NCBI GenBank assembly: GCA_031310005.1
Contig: CM062379.1
Location: forward strand, 6,944,001 to 7,008,000
DNA from: Dactylellina haptotyla
Lineage: Eukaryota; Ascomycota; Orbiliomycetes; Orbiliales; Orbiliaceae
Direction of reading: 5' to 3'
DNA length: 64,000 bases
The position numbers were made by a program, and so were the translations under genes. Below, piece after piece: positions 21,327-31,930 of the stretch; within the stretch, counting starts at the first letter, position 1; each line of letters begins with the position of its first letter. The notes under the pieces were generated by a model. That model was not told the DNA's origin. It ran no database searches and was given only the letters and a program-made list of their open reading frames with translations.

Positions 21327-23080
21327 TTACACAAGCCCGCGAAAGACGACCGCACCTTGGCCCGGCTTCGATATTACCACCGCCTCTCTCCACGCATCCT
21401 CCGACTCCAGCACCTGAGGGAATTTCTGCTTGTAGTACTGCTCCTTCAGAGCCGCCTCCACCTGGGGCACCTTATCCTCAGGAATCAAGTGCACGGTACA
21501 GCCTCCCCATCCAGCGCCAGTCAGTCGGCTCCCGACACTTCCAGCCTTCTTCGCGATCTCACACAGCAAATCCAGCTCCGGGCACGAGCAGTCAAATAAG
21601 TCCCTACAAGAATCCTGAGATTCGATCATCAGTTTACCCATGGCCTCGAGGTATGACAGAGATGCATTCTCAGGCGCATTCATCATCAATTCCGCAAACT
21701 TGTTCACCCGTAACGACTCCCCAAAGACGTGAAGTGCCCGTCCTCGCAGCTGGAACCTTTCCGCACGCACTGTAATTGACAATAGCGTTAGCTTATATCG
21801 AGCTGGTAAGACGAACGAAGAGGAATGAGTACCTGGGAAACGTGTCATGTACTTCTCAGTAAGTGCGTCTGGTGTGGTCTCGAGGATATCGGCGATCTCT
21901 TCCTTTGTATAGCCCTCCTCTTTGTCGAGGGTAGCCTTGACAACATCGACCATAGTCTCCAACTGATTTACAACACCAGGCACCTCGCCGCCTTGTTTTG
22001 CAAAATACGTCTTCTGCAACCCGCTCAGAGAGCTCCCGAGTGGTCCGTTGTCATTAGGTAACAGTCCGAGGTCCAGTTTCTTCGCGAGCACCTGGGCAGC
22101 CAGCGTCGTTTCGACAACTCTGAGATTATAGTGAATCGGTGCCGTCGTCTTTTTATCAGCCGTGACGTAAGTTTGAGCGATCAGAAAGCTGAGAGGTGGG
22201 TTCGATTTGGGGAACGAAAACTGTTTGGCCTTGAGCTCTGGGACGAAGGAGACGTACAGCGCACTGTCCTTGTCGCCAAAGACTGAAGCTGTCTGGTCCA
22301 TTCTACACGATATTATGTCAACTTTCCGTCTCTATTTGACTTTCGAATGGGAGAATATTTGCGGTCTCACCCTCCGCTGTTCACTCCCACGAATCTCTCA
22401 CTGACAACAGCCAAATTAACGAGCTCCGATTTCTCAATTTGCTTCCGACCGTTAGCTATCAGAACCGCCAGCGCGCTTGCGCAAGTGAAAGCCGCACTGC
22501 TCGATAACCCGGAGCCTGTCGGAATGGTTCCATGCGCGAGCACCTTCAAGCTAGCTGATTTGTCGTTCCATCCCTCGCCGCGTAGAAGCTCCATAGCTCC
22601 TCTAAACCCACATTTGAAGTAATTCGTCCAATGGTGATCGTCGTTATCAATCTCAACATGCCCCTCATCGGGAACGGTGAACGTCTTTGCGGTGAACTTT
22701 TCGGAGAGATTTGCCACTTCGATGGTTGCCGGTTCGTTTTCCGGAGTAGGAACGACGGTGACAGCGATGAGAAGGTCGACTGCTACGGCCATGGGCAGGA
22801 CTTCGTAGAGCATATAGTCGATATGCTGTTGTTTGTGTGTAATCAAATCCTATCAGCTAGTCTGCGCGGGGATGCTACTGATATATTCCGGAAAAGTGCA
22901 ACTGACTTCACCGATAATGTTGACCCGGCCTGGAGCTCGAGCGATAAAATCCGGCAGCTTGCCGTAGAGACTCTTGAATTTCTCCGTCAGATCGTTCCAT
23001 CTTTTGCCTTGGGAGAGAAGAGCCTCCGGGGCGTATATCTCGTCTAGGGAAGTGACTTCTGGCACAAGCGACCCCGCCAT
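21327..23080 (-). CDS. GAL1: Galactokinase (GHMP kinase)
   Basis: This enzyme phosphorylates galactose to galactose-1-phosphate in the Leloir pathway, in the cytosol. Exons 5' to 3' on the minus strand: 22907-23080, 22371-22825, 21833-22302 and 21327-21769, with introns of 81, 68 and 63 nt, giving 513 aa. The first junction rebuilds the galactokinase signature GRVNIIGE-HIDY at residues 51-62. The GHMP motif PTGSGLSSSAAF is complete, including the Ser-Ala pair missing in the non-catalytic yeast regulator Gal3, so catalysis is expected. The second junction restores the catalytic-base region GVNSGGMDQTAS. The third GHMP motif SRLTGAGWGGCTVHL lies near the C-terminus. No other galactose gene is nearby. 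The first intron donor is GTCAGT. Confidence 0.96.
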
Positions 23081-24325
23081 TGCAGCAGCTATTTTATATC
23101 AACAGCTCGAACGAGTGAACGATAATGAACTGTAGGGTTGTGTTTGAGCGACTGCGTTATTTTGTCGTATTTAGGTGATGTTTTCAGATAGAAGAATTCA
23201 GGAACATTCTAAAATATGACTATCGAGAGTCTTTCTGCAATTGATATGCAATATGGCTATCTTGCTGGTGTCGCAGATATGTGGCTACCCCGCCATGCAG
23301 CAACTGTCTGCCAGGGGCCTGTCCGTCCGCGCGTTATCGAAATAAGCTGCCATCGTCCGAGCTATTTATTCGCCCAATAAACTCACGTGAGAAATAGATT
23401 CCGTTTCAATATCTGCTCCTTGAATATTTTATTATTTATTTATTGCCAATATACCACCGATTCTTCACGATAATGCATACAGTACACCATGATTCCTCTT
23501 GCCCACATTTCATCTTTTAGAAGTATACTTAGCCGTATATATACATGTTTACATCTTGTAATTACAAAATCTCCAGATGAAGCTAGTTTACATACAGAGC
23601 TAGCACCTGGCCACCAAGCTCTCCCACCGAATACATTCAATACTACCTCGGCCCTGCCCCAGCATCGTGAATGTCCGTCGCAATCTTCACGCCCGAAGTG
23701 AAGGATTTGGCCCCTTGCACGGATTGGAATTAGTGCCCGGTCGATTGGAGCGACATCGGATCAGCCTGGCCGGGATGCTCCCCACAAACTCGGCTGAATG
23801 GCCTGTCTGATTGTGCTAGTCGCCTGGCTAAAGCCCGTTTGGGCAATTTCTGGCAGGCCAACATGCCCGAACGAAACGAATTGGGCGCATCTCGACCGCA
23901 CCACCACCGGCTTTTTTTAATTTGTTTAATTTTTTTTCTTTCATATGCTCGACCGACTAAATGGCCACCGGTCGGTCGGCAGGAAACCAAAAGGGAAGAG
24001 GTGGTGAGGTGACTCAGGCCCAACTAAGTGGCCAGTTCTGCGTGTACTTGCTCGATTTATAGCAAAATATCATTTTATTTTTAAACGGGCGGCTGTTTTT
24101 TCGCTGCTGGGAGAATTTTTTATATCCGGCCAAAAACACCGGCTCGAGGAAGAAGGAAAGACTCATTCTCGCTCGACCCGCTCTCATTTAATTGACACCC
24201 GCACAACCACGTCCAGCTCCCTTCGCTCCTCTGACCGTCTCCCGCCCTGCCAGCTAGCTACCGACGTATATTGTACATGCATAGCACCGTCTGCCTCGAT
24301 TCCTTATAACATTGACGCACTCACA
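23081..24325. other. Divergent promoter region, GAL1 / ILV2
   Basis: This is 1.2 kb between divergently transcribed galactokinase and acetolactate synthase. It contains a consensus Gcn4/CPC1 site at 24010-24016 and a T-rich patch near 23910-23945. Short open frames only; no gene is supported. Confidence 0.6.
24010..24016 (+). promoter_or_regulatory. TGACTCA Gcn4/CPC1 (general amino-acid control) site
   Basis: A perfect TGACTCA lies 310 bases upstream of the ILV2 start codon and about 930 bases from the GAL1 start. This is the consensus for the bZIP activator Gcn4/CpcA/CPC1, which induces amino-acid biosynthesis genes, including isoleucine-valine genes, on starvation. A near match (AGACTCA) lies about 150 bases further downstream. 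Binding is inferred from motif and position. Confidence 0.6.
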
Positions 24326-26744
24326 ATGATTCGCAATTCCGCGAGAAGGGCGATATGTCGCCATACCTTCCCAAAACCCACAAGACCCCTCCATACTACA
24401 CCTCCCGCCGCAGCTCTGTCGCCCTACCGGCCCCTGCGGTCCACCGTCAGGAACGAGCAGGCGAGAAAACAAACTACATCTACAGCTCCGTATGCTGCTC
24501 CTTTCTCGGTTGCATTTGCTTGTGTGCTCGCAGCTAATATAATTTCTCCCGCAATTGCCAGTTCGACGAGACCGATCCCCTCGCCGGCTTTCCAGCAGGA
24601 TGTCCCAGCTGCAAAGGCGGATGAGATCCACCCCCTGCAGAACCAGCAGGAGCCGGAAGTCGATGAATCGTGAGATACTCTTTGATCACATAATTTCAAT
24701 TGCTGCGATCTAACTGCTCATTGGCGCTTATCAGTTTTGTTGGCATGACTGGTGGCGAAATTTTCCACGAAATGATGCTCAGACATGATGTTAAGCATAT
24801 CTGTGAGTTCCCTGCTGGATATAAGAAAGAAAATACCGGAAAAATCAATTGCTTACTGTATTGAATCAGTCGGATACCCTGGTGGCGCTATTCTTCCTGT
24901 CTTCGATGCCATCCACAACTCGAAACACTTCGACTTCATCCTGCCCAGACACGAGCAGGGTGCCGGCCACATGGCTGAGGGTTACGCCAGAGCCTCCGGC
25001 AGGCCAGGCGTCGTCCTCGTCACCTCTGGTCCCGGTGCGACCAACGTCATCACACCGATGCAAGATGCCCTAAGCGACGGTACACCCCTCGTCGTCTTCT
25101 GTGGTCAGGTCCCCACCACCGCTATTGGCACCGACGCCTTCCAGGAGGCCGACGTCGTCGGCATCAGCAGAGCCTGCACAAAGTGGAACGTCATGGTTAA
25201 GAGCACGTCTGAGCTTCCCAGACGCATTAATGAAGCGTTTGAGATCGCCACCTCTGGCCGCCCCGGTCCCGTGCTCGTCGATTTACCCAAGGATGTCACC
25301 GGTGGCATCCTGAGAAATCCGATCCCCGTCCGTTCCGTCCTACCAAATCACCCGTCCGCCGCCTCCCTCGCTCTGCAGACCGAGATGAAGCGACAATTGG
25401 AGACCTCTCTCAAGAAGGTCGCTCATCTTATCAATATTGCCAAGAAACCTATCATCTACGCCGGACAGGGTGTTCTCGCGAGACCCGAAGGTCCCGAATT
25501 GCTCAAGCAGCTCGTTGACAAGGCCCAGATCCCTGTAACAACTACTCTGCAGGGACTCGGAGCTTTCGATGAGCTCGATTACAGGAGTTTACACATGCTC
25601 GGAATGCACGGCAGCGCGTACGCCAATATGGCCATGCAGGAGGCCGATCTCATCCTCGCTATGGGTGCCAGATTCGACGACCGTGTGACCGGAAACATTG
25701 CCAGTAAGCTTTTACTCATATAACTCCAACAATAACTATATGTGCTAACCGTAATATCACAGAATTCGCACCGCAAGCCAAGCTCGCTGCCTCTGAAGGC
25801 CGCGGTGGTATCGTCCACTTCGAGATCATGCCGAAGAACATCAACAAGGTCGTCCAGGCTAATGAAGCCATCGAGGGCGATGTCGCAGATAACCTCAAGA
25901 TCCTCATGCCACAGATCAAAAAAGTCGAAGATCGTCCAGCATGGTACGCTCAGATCGCGGACTGGAAGAAGAGATTCCCCTTCGCCTATGAGAAGAACCT
26001 CCCCAGCGGCCTCCTTAACCCGCAAACCGTCATCGAAGAACTCTCAAACATGACCGCTCCCTACAAAGAGAAGGTCGTCATCACCACCGGTGTCGGACAG
26101 CACCAGATGTGGGCTGCTCAGCATTTCAGATGGCGACACCCACGTACCATGATCACCTCTGGTGGATTGGGAACCATGGGATACGGTCTACCGAGTGCCA
26201 TTGGCGCCAAGGTCGCGAGACCAGACGCCGTTGTCATCGACATTGACGGTGATGCCAGCTTCCAGATGACTTTGATGGAGTTAGCTACCGCCGCGCAGTT
26301 CAACATTGGCGTCAAGATTATCGTTCTGAATAATGAAGAACAGGGTATGGTCACACAATGGCAATCCCTCTTCTACGAAGACAGATTTGCGTAAGTTTTT
26401 TATATCCCTCTAAAGGATTTCACGAAACCCTTTTCTTTAGCAGAATTTTTAAACTAATGGATCGTTATAGGCATACCCACCAAGGCAACCCCAACTTTGT
26501 CAAGCTGGCTGAAGCGATGGGTCTCAAGGCCCTCCGCGTCTCCAAGCCGGACGAACTCCAAGCTGGTCTCGAGACCTTCTTGGGATACAACGATGGCCCA
26601 ATCCTGATGGAGGTCATCACTGACAAGAAGATCCCCGTGCTCCCCATGGTACCCGGCGGTAAGGCTCTACACGAGTGCCTTATCTACGATGCCGCCAAGG
26701 AGCACGAACGCCGTGCCCTCATGAAGAAGAGAAGCGGTCACTAA
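24326..26744 (+). CDS. ILV2: Acetolactate synthase, catalytic subunit (ILV2/AHAS)
   Basis: This is the first committed enzyme of valine, leucine and isoleucine synthesis. It uses ThDP to condense pyruvate with pyruvate or 2-oxobutyrate in mitochondria. Exons are 24326-24669, 24735-24802, 24870-25703, 25763-26390 and 26471-26744, giving 715 aa. The first 35 residues are Arg-rich with no acidic residue, a mitochondrial presequence. The ThDP N-domain starts near residue 118. The catalytic glutamate is E166 in RHEQGAGH. The central domain has the VPTTAIGTDAF stretch. The C-domain has the ThDP/Mg motif GDASFQMT...LNNEEQG. The Pro of GQVP and the Trp of MVTQWQS, the usual sulfonylurea-target residues, are unaltered. 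The N-terminal linker is somewhat longer than in yeast. Position and the upstream TGACTCA suggest general amino-acid control. Confidence 0.97.
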
Positions 26745-27695
26745 ATAATTCATACCTATTTATTGGCTTTTTCTGTCTCTTTCTTTCCTCGTCTTCTATT
26801 TTATTTTCCTTGAAAACCAAATAGCTCGCGCTGTGTATTACGAGATGTTACCCTATGCGGGATAAGAATGCTACACTACAAGGAGAAGAAAAGGGGAAGA
26901 CAATGTCATGTCATTGGGGTTTTTTTTCTTGCATCCGAAAAGAAAAGTTTTTTTTGAATCATTCTCTTTTCCGGCATTCGACTATAGTTAATAGCTTCAT
27001 CTGTTAATAATTCTGTGGTTTTCCTTTTTCTTTAATTGTCTATATTCTTGCGGCGAAGGGGCGTATTTATATATATATTTGCTCGTAAGTTGCGCATGCA
27101 TTACGAATGGAACATATTGCAATATTGGCATGGATATTTGATTATTTTACTATTTTAAAATGCGTGTATGTGTAGATCTCATAAACAACGATGTGTGCAA
27201 TACAGAGAAGTGCTTTTGTAGAGTAAAAGGGCTGCAATTGGAAATTATCGATACCTTATCCGTGGTGCTGATATTCTATTGGTCACATCAGTCCCGTTAT
27301 GTGCGAAAGACATATGTGTGATAGCTTTGATTGGTGACAGTGATAACTAAATCCAACCATCTTGATATAGAATTCCATAACTTTAATTAATTGCTGTCCG
27401 GAGTTTATAATTATGGCCTCGAAAATACCACTGCTTTTATAGTTCTAGTATACCTTATGCAGCACTGATGGAACTTCATATGAATATGCGGATAGCTAGT
27501 TCTATTTTTGATTGGGAAAAATATAAAACATTCCAAATGCCATTATACACAATTACAACACGCCTCTCTCTTCTTATTGCTTTGTTTTGTCTCTTTTGTT
27601 CCTCAGAATATAAAAACTTATATACAAACCGATACCATCCATTGAAGAACCGTTTTCCTCGGTTATATCTCCCCCGACGTTTTTGTCAAGGTTTT
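26745..27695. other. Convergent 3' intergenic region, ILV2 / ATP14
   Basis: This is 950 bases of AT- and T-rich DNA between two stop codons. It likely contains both 3' untranslated regions. The open frame at 27468-27998 runs into antisense of ATP14 and is not a gene. Confidence 0.5.
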
Positions 27696-28266
27696 TTAAT
27701 GGTGAGGCTTCTCCTCTGCGAAGGCAGCTTCCTCGTCGAACCAGTCGTCAGCGCTCCTCACTGGGGCGGCATCGGGCGAGGCTTCCGGAGCTCCGGACTC
27801 GGTTTCAACGATCTGGGCCTGGTAGGTGGAGATGTCGGCGGACAGGGAGGCTTCGCCGAGATCTGGGACGGCTGGGGTGCCGGGGGTGGCCCAGTTGCGG
27901 ACCTGGCCTTCGTGATCGTTGGCTTTTGGCGGGGTGGGCTTGTAGGCTTTGAGTTCGCGGAGGTAGAGGTCCTGGACGAGATCGGCTGCGGTGGGTAGCC
28001 GGGTTAGCACCGGGGAGCAATTGAGGCGGGTCGGACCACCGTTCGAGATATTCAATGGGTGGGTATTGTGGAGGAGGTGAACGTACATTGTCTGGGGACC
28101 GAGACGACGAATGTTCGGGTCTGGGTTCGGAGGGCGGCAGTGGCGCGAGGGAGGAGAGTCCTCTGCGATATTTTTATACCGACGTTAGCAGAACTGGTTC
28201 TTGAGGATGGCAGGCAATTGGAGCGGAGGAGAGGCAGCATACCGAGGCCCGGAGTGCGAACGACAT
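27696..28266 (-). CDS. ATP14: Mitochondrial F1Fo ATP synthase subunit h
   Basis: This is a peripheral-stalk component of ATP synthase in the inner mitochondrial membrane. Exons 5' to 3' on the minus strand: 28243-28266 (24 nt), 28087-28162 and 27696-27985, with introns of 80 and 101 nt, giving 129 aa, close to yeast Atp14. Residues 1-33 (MSFALRAS-RTLLPRATAAL...TRTF) form an Arg-rich presequence. The second junction gives the conserved SDLVQDLYLRELKAYKP segment. The C-terminus is acidic, with a DDWFDEE segment typical of fungal subunit h. Introns fall within and just after the presequence. Unspliced readings give frames with no conserved N-terminus. Start chosen because it gives the presequence and all phases agree. 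Confidence 0.9.
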
Positions 28267-29339
28267 GTTGGAGCAAGAGACGGGGAGAGGAGAGGAGAGA
28301 AAGTCGGAAGGAGGTCGAGATGAGGTTGGAGATGTGGTGATATTGCGGTGACGCCAGGCCGGGTTCAGTTCGTCGTTGTCGGTTGCTCGGTCGGTCGTCC
28401 ATCGGACTCACATTTTTGCACGGTGCCCCGATGTACGCCCGGCTGCTGCGTGGCGCTGGGCACGGAGAGCCGCATGGAAATTTCTGCGGGCTATTCTTAG
28501 TCATTCGCAGGATGTGTTGCCCCGTAGCCCCTGCAGCCAGCCTATGAATAATCCCCGAACCCCATCGCCAGGTCTCTTCCAACCATCACACTTCCATCAA
28601 CCTTCCATCCATCATCGCCACCGTCGACGCCTCGTCAGAACCTCTGGAATCCAGTCTCCCGTATCGTCTGCCGCTTTGACAGCCGCTTCCACGATACCTC
28701 GCTCGGTTTCCCCTCCCGCTGCACGAAGTTCTTTGACGGAAGACCAATTTTTGCCCCGAGTAGCCTTTTGGATCCTTGAGATTTGATTTCTCCTCGTTGC
28801 AAAATAACCTCCGTCCGCTTCTCAACGCCCACAAACCGCCTCTTCAGATCGTGCTATATCTACTGTGTCCGCTTCTTCCTTCCGTTGGCTATCTTCCAAC
28901 AGATATCTCAAGAGAGAAAGAACGAAACGGCCTGGTGGACACCTTTACTGGTTCTATAGTCTAGATCTCAAGTCGGGAAAGAATCACGACACACAAATCT
29001 ACATTCCATAACACCCTTCTCACCCACTCTCGTCGAGGCGACCTCCATCCATCTCTTCTCTCCGAATCCTTCGAACGTCTTCTCGCTTTTCAACGTTGTC
29101 TGCATTTGCCCTCGGGCGTTAACTGGGGCATATTTGAAAAGGTAATATGATACCGCACCCACTAGATGTGTATTCAAGTGGTCGGGGGATTTTGATAGAA
29201 CCAGGCTGACAAGTTTCAGACTCTGAAGAACTGAACCAAGTTCGAAACGCGCGCTCCCCTTAAGCGTCTATCCTCTCACAGGATATCCCACCTAACCTTC
29301 CAACAAGTACATCTGGGATTTCCCACAAACACCGTCAAT
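28267..29339. other. Divergent promoter region, ATP14 / TFIIB
   Basis: This is 1.07 kb between two divergent housekeeping genes. Several open frames on both strands (28052-28582 minus, 28376-28786 plus) are low-complexity and lack domains. No gene, RNA or repeat is supported. Confidence 0.5.
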
Positions 29340-30437
29340 ATGATGATGGTTGCACCCCCGCACGTGCCGACGAACGCCGGTGGCGTCAAACCCGGGGCAC
29401 CCGCTACCGATCGTCCCTTTGAAAAGAACCTGAACATCCACGTAACATGCAAGGATTGCAAAGAGTTCCCGCCAAATCTGGTCGAGGAATTCTCATCCGG
29501 TGATATTGTCTGCGGCTCCTGCGGCCTAGTTCTCGGTGATCGTACCATCGACACCCGATCCGAATGGCGTACCTTTTCCAATGACGACCAGGGCAACGAC
29601 GACCCGTCTCGTGTTGGTGACAGTGCCAACCCACTGCTCAACGGCAACCAATTAGACACTGGTATCAGCTTCTCTGATGGCGGTAGCGGCCGCGCTCGTG
29701 ACTTGCATCGTGCCCAGAACAAAGTCACCCATGACAAATCGACCAAGACCCTACTAGCTGCTTACAAAGAAATCGGCGCCTTCTGTGACTCTACTAATCT
29801 CCAGAAGAACGTCGCAGACACTGCTAAGCAACTGTACAAGTCCGTCGATGATGCCAAGGCCTTCAAGGGTAAACCACAAGAGGTCATCATTGCTGGTTGC
29901 ATTTTCATCGCTTGCCGAAAGTGTCACGTGCCCCGTACCTTCCGTGAAATCTTCGCCATCACAAAGGTTCCCAAGAAGGAAATCGGTCGTGTCTTCAAGG
30001 CTCTCGAAAAGTTCTTCTCCCAACAAGGAGAGGCCAGTCTCAACGAGATTGTCAGCAGCGGTGGTATCGCTAACGAGAACATGGGTTACACTTCTACCAC
30101 GTCCACCAAGGCTCACGACTTGATGATTCGTTTCTGTAACAACCTTGGTCTCACGCACAACCTCATCTATATCTCTCAAGAACTCGCGGAACGTGCCGCT
30201 CAAAAGGGCACACTTGCCGGAAGATCTCCACTCTCGTCTGCCGCGGCTTGTATCTACATGATCTCGCACCTTATGCGTCAACCCAAGACCGCTAAGGAAA
30301 TTTCCGCTAAGGCCGGTGTTAGCGATGGTACGATCAAGACTGCCTACAAGTTCCTCTACGGAGACCGCATGGAACTTGTCGACCCCAAGTGGATTGAGAA
30401 CGGCAAGGGTGACATCAGTCTCCTCCCAACACCTTAG
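29340..30437 (+). CDS. SUA7: Transcription initiation factor TFIIB
   Basis: This general factor bridges TBP and RNA polymerase II and helps select the start site. Single exon, 365 aa, close to the family length. An N-terminal zinc ribbon has cysteines 37, 40, 58 and 61 (C-x2-C-x17-C-x2-C). The B-reader/linker DTRSEWRTFSNDD follows at about 71-83. Two cyclin folds come after about residue 130 (TLLAAYKEIGAFCD...; AHDLMIRFCNNLGL...). The first fold includes the conserved QEVIIAGCIFIACRK helix. The end, DPKWIENGKGDISLLPTP, matches the normal C-terminus of fungal TFIIB, so the TAG at 30435-30437 is the expected stop. The reading frame stays open in the same phase for a further 94 codons after that stop. 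Confidence 0.97.
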   Translation: MMMVAPPHVPTNAGGVKPGAPATDRPFEKNLNIHVTCKDCKEFPPNLVEEFSSGDIVCGSCGLVLGDRTIDTRSEWRTFSNDDQGNDDPSRVGDSANPLLNGNQLDTGISFSDGGSGRARDLHRAQNKVTHDKSTKTLLAAYKEIGAFCDSTNLQKNVADTAKQLYKSVDDAKAFKGKPQEVIIAGCIFIACRKCHVPRTFREIFAITKVPKKEIGRVFKALEKFFSQQGEASLNEIVSSGGIANENMGYTSTTSTKAHDLMIRFCNNLGLTHNLIYISQELAERAAQKGTLAGRSPLSSAAACIYMISHLMRQPKTAKEISAKAGVSDGTIKTAYKFLYGDRMELVDPKWIENGKGDISLLPTP

Positions 30438-30488
30438 AAGCGCTGTCGGGGCAAAGAGATCGGTTTGGAGACCGGAGTGTTTGATACG

Positions 30489-30722
30489 ATGGGGATTGGT
30501 ATTAGCGATGTTGGGTACGAAATTTATATCACCCAGGCGAATCGGGTTTATAAACAGGAACGGGCCAGACTTCAGGGTATTGTTATTAAATTACTCGAGG
30601 AAAATGGCAGCAAAGAAGGCTTGGAAGTTTTAGAAGGATCACTGCGCAAGCTGGCTGATGCATACGAGGATGTCAAATCTGAAGCGGAGTATTTTCGAGA
30701 TTTCGAAAGTGGCGACGTTTAA
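30489..30722 (+). CDS. Possible small ORF directly after TFIIB, in the same frame
   Basis: I do not recognise this product. From the TFIIB stop codon the same frame is open to a TAA at 30720-30722. The first ATG is at 30489 and would give 77 aa. The predicted peptide looks protein-like: charged, helix-forming, with no Cys or Trp (for example VYKQERARLQGIVIKLLEEN). Codons favour purine-N-pyrimidine patterns, unlike the T-rich DNA further downstream. It could be a separate small gene on the same transcript, the last exon of a gene whose start I cannot place, a readthrough extension of TFIIB, or chance. Confidence 0.3.
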   Translation: MGIGISDVGYEIYITQANRVYKQERARLQGIVIKLLEENGSKEGLEVLEGSLRKLADAYEDVKSEAEYFRDFESGDV

Positions 30723-31930
30723 TCCATCCTGCGAAGAGTCATCGACAACCGTAGACCTGTCAATCACGCGTATTCGGTTCAGTTACCAAAAGTGCAGCAC
30801 AGCCTTCCTAATCCGACGGAATCCGTTTTATCCACCGCAATGCTGTCCGTTCGCTCAGTTCAACCCTGCACGACGTATACACCATCCCACATCAATATTC
30901 ACACTCGGGTTTCCCTCAAGCACTTTTTTATTTTGTGCTTTTTCTCAAACTGATATATCATTCCTATATTCGTTTTGTTCTTCCGTCACAAAAATGCAAT
31001 TGTTTACACCCACTAATAATATAGGTTTCATGCCGTTCATTCCGACAGTTTTGGTTTTGATCTTCTTTTCTTCCCAGTTTTTTTTTTTACCTTTATCGAA
31101 CGTCCCTAGACCAATACCCCTATGACATCGGTGCTTTTATTTAAAATCCCCATAGATCGTCCTAGACGTCTGTTTTATTCCAGTGTATTCTTTCAATGCT
31201 TTGTTTGTACATTGCTTTGGTTTTCTTTTCTTTCCTCTCTTTACTTTTTTCAGTTCACAAAAAGGTTCGGCTCTGGGTTTGATTTCGTGCTTTTATCATT
31301 CGTTCCCTTGTTTCCTTTATTGCAATTTAGCGGTACTTTCTTCCCCTTTGATTTGTCTGCTACTATTTGTTTTTGTTTTTAAGGTAAGTATCAACCGTTC
31401 AGGTTGGCGAAAAAAGATTGCACAAAAAAAAAGAAATCTCGTTATCGGCTTGAATGCCGAGGATGGAGCGTTTTCAGATTGGATATCATTATTCCCATGG
31501 CTGTTACAGTCACGGAGGAACTTTACCTTGCAGACAGCAAGAGGTACGCTTAATGAGATGGAGGAGTCGCTTTAATGTCGTTTATCAATTTTATGAGGCT
31601 TGTTCTGCTGTCGCCTGCTGTTTCTGTTTAACAGTTCCGCGTTATGCTCACTCGTCTCGTCTTTACAAAAATATCAGAAAAAAACCAAGTACGAAAATTT
31701 ACAAAATCATTTGAAATACGATAGCTTCTGCTTGTATGTTACTTCTCTGTCTTGGCCGTTCGGGTTATTGCGCACACGAGATATATGTTACATGATGCGT
31801 GGTAGATAGAGGGAGAATACAAGAGCTATTGATATAAAAAGTCCTTATAACCCAGTAATATATTCCATTGTGACAGTTTTATCAAGCTGAAGTTGGTGGT
31901 TACTACAGTACAGCTGTATCATATATATCA
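30723..31930. other. Convergent 3' region, TFIIB / TFIIIC subunit
   Basis: This is 1.2 kb of strongly T-rich plus-strand DNA, especially 30900-31400. The hydrophobic open frames at 31122-31382 and 31183-31575 come from the T-richness and resemble no family. It likely contains long 3' untranslated sequence. Confidence 0.5.

Noticed and set aside
20648-21355. 235-codon minus-strand ORF between galactokinase and the SR gene
   Set aside because: It overlaps the galactokinase 3' end in another frame, is composed of simple-repeat-derived sequence and has no domain.
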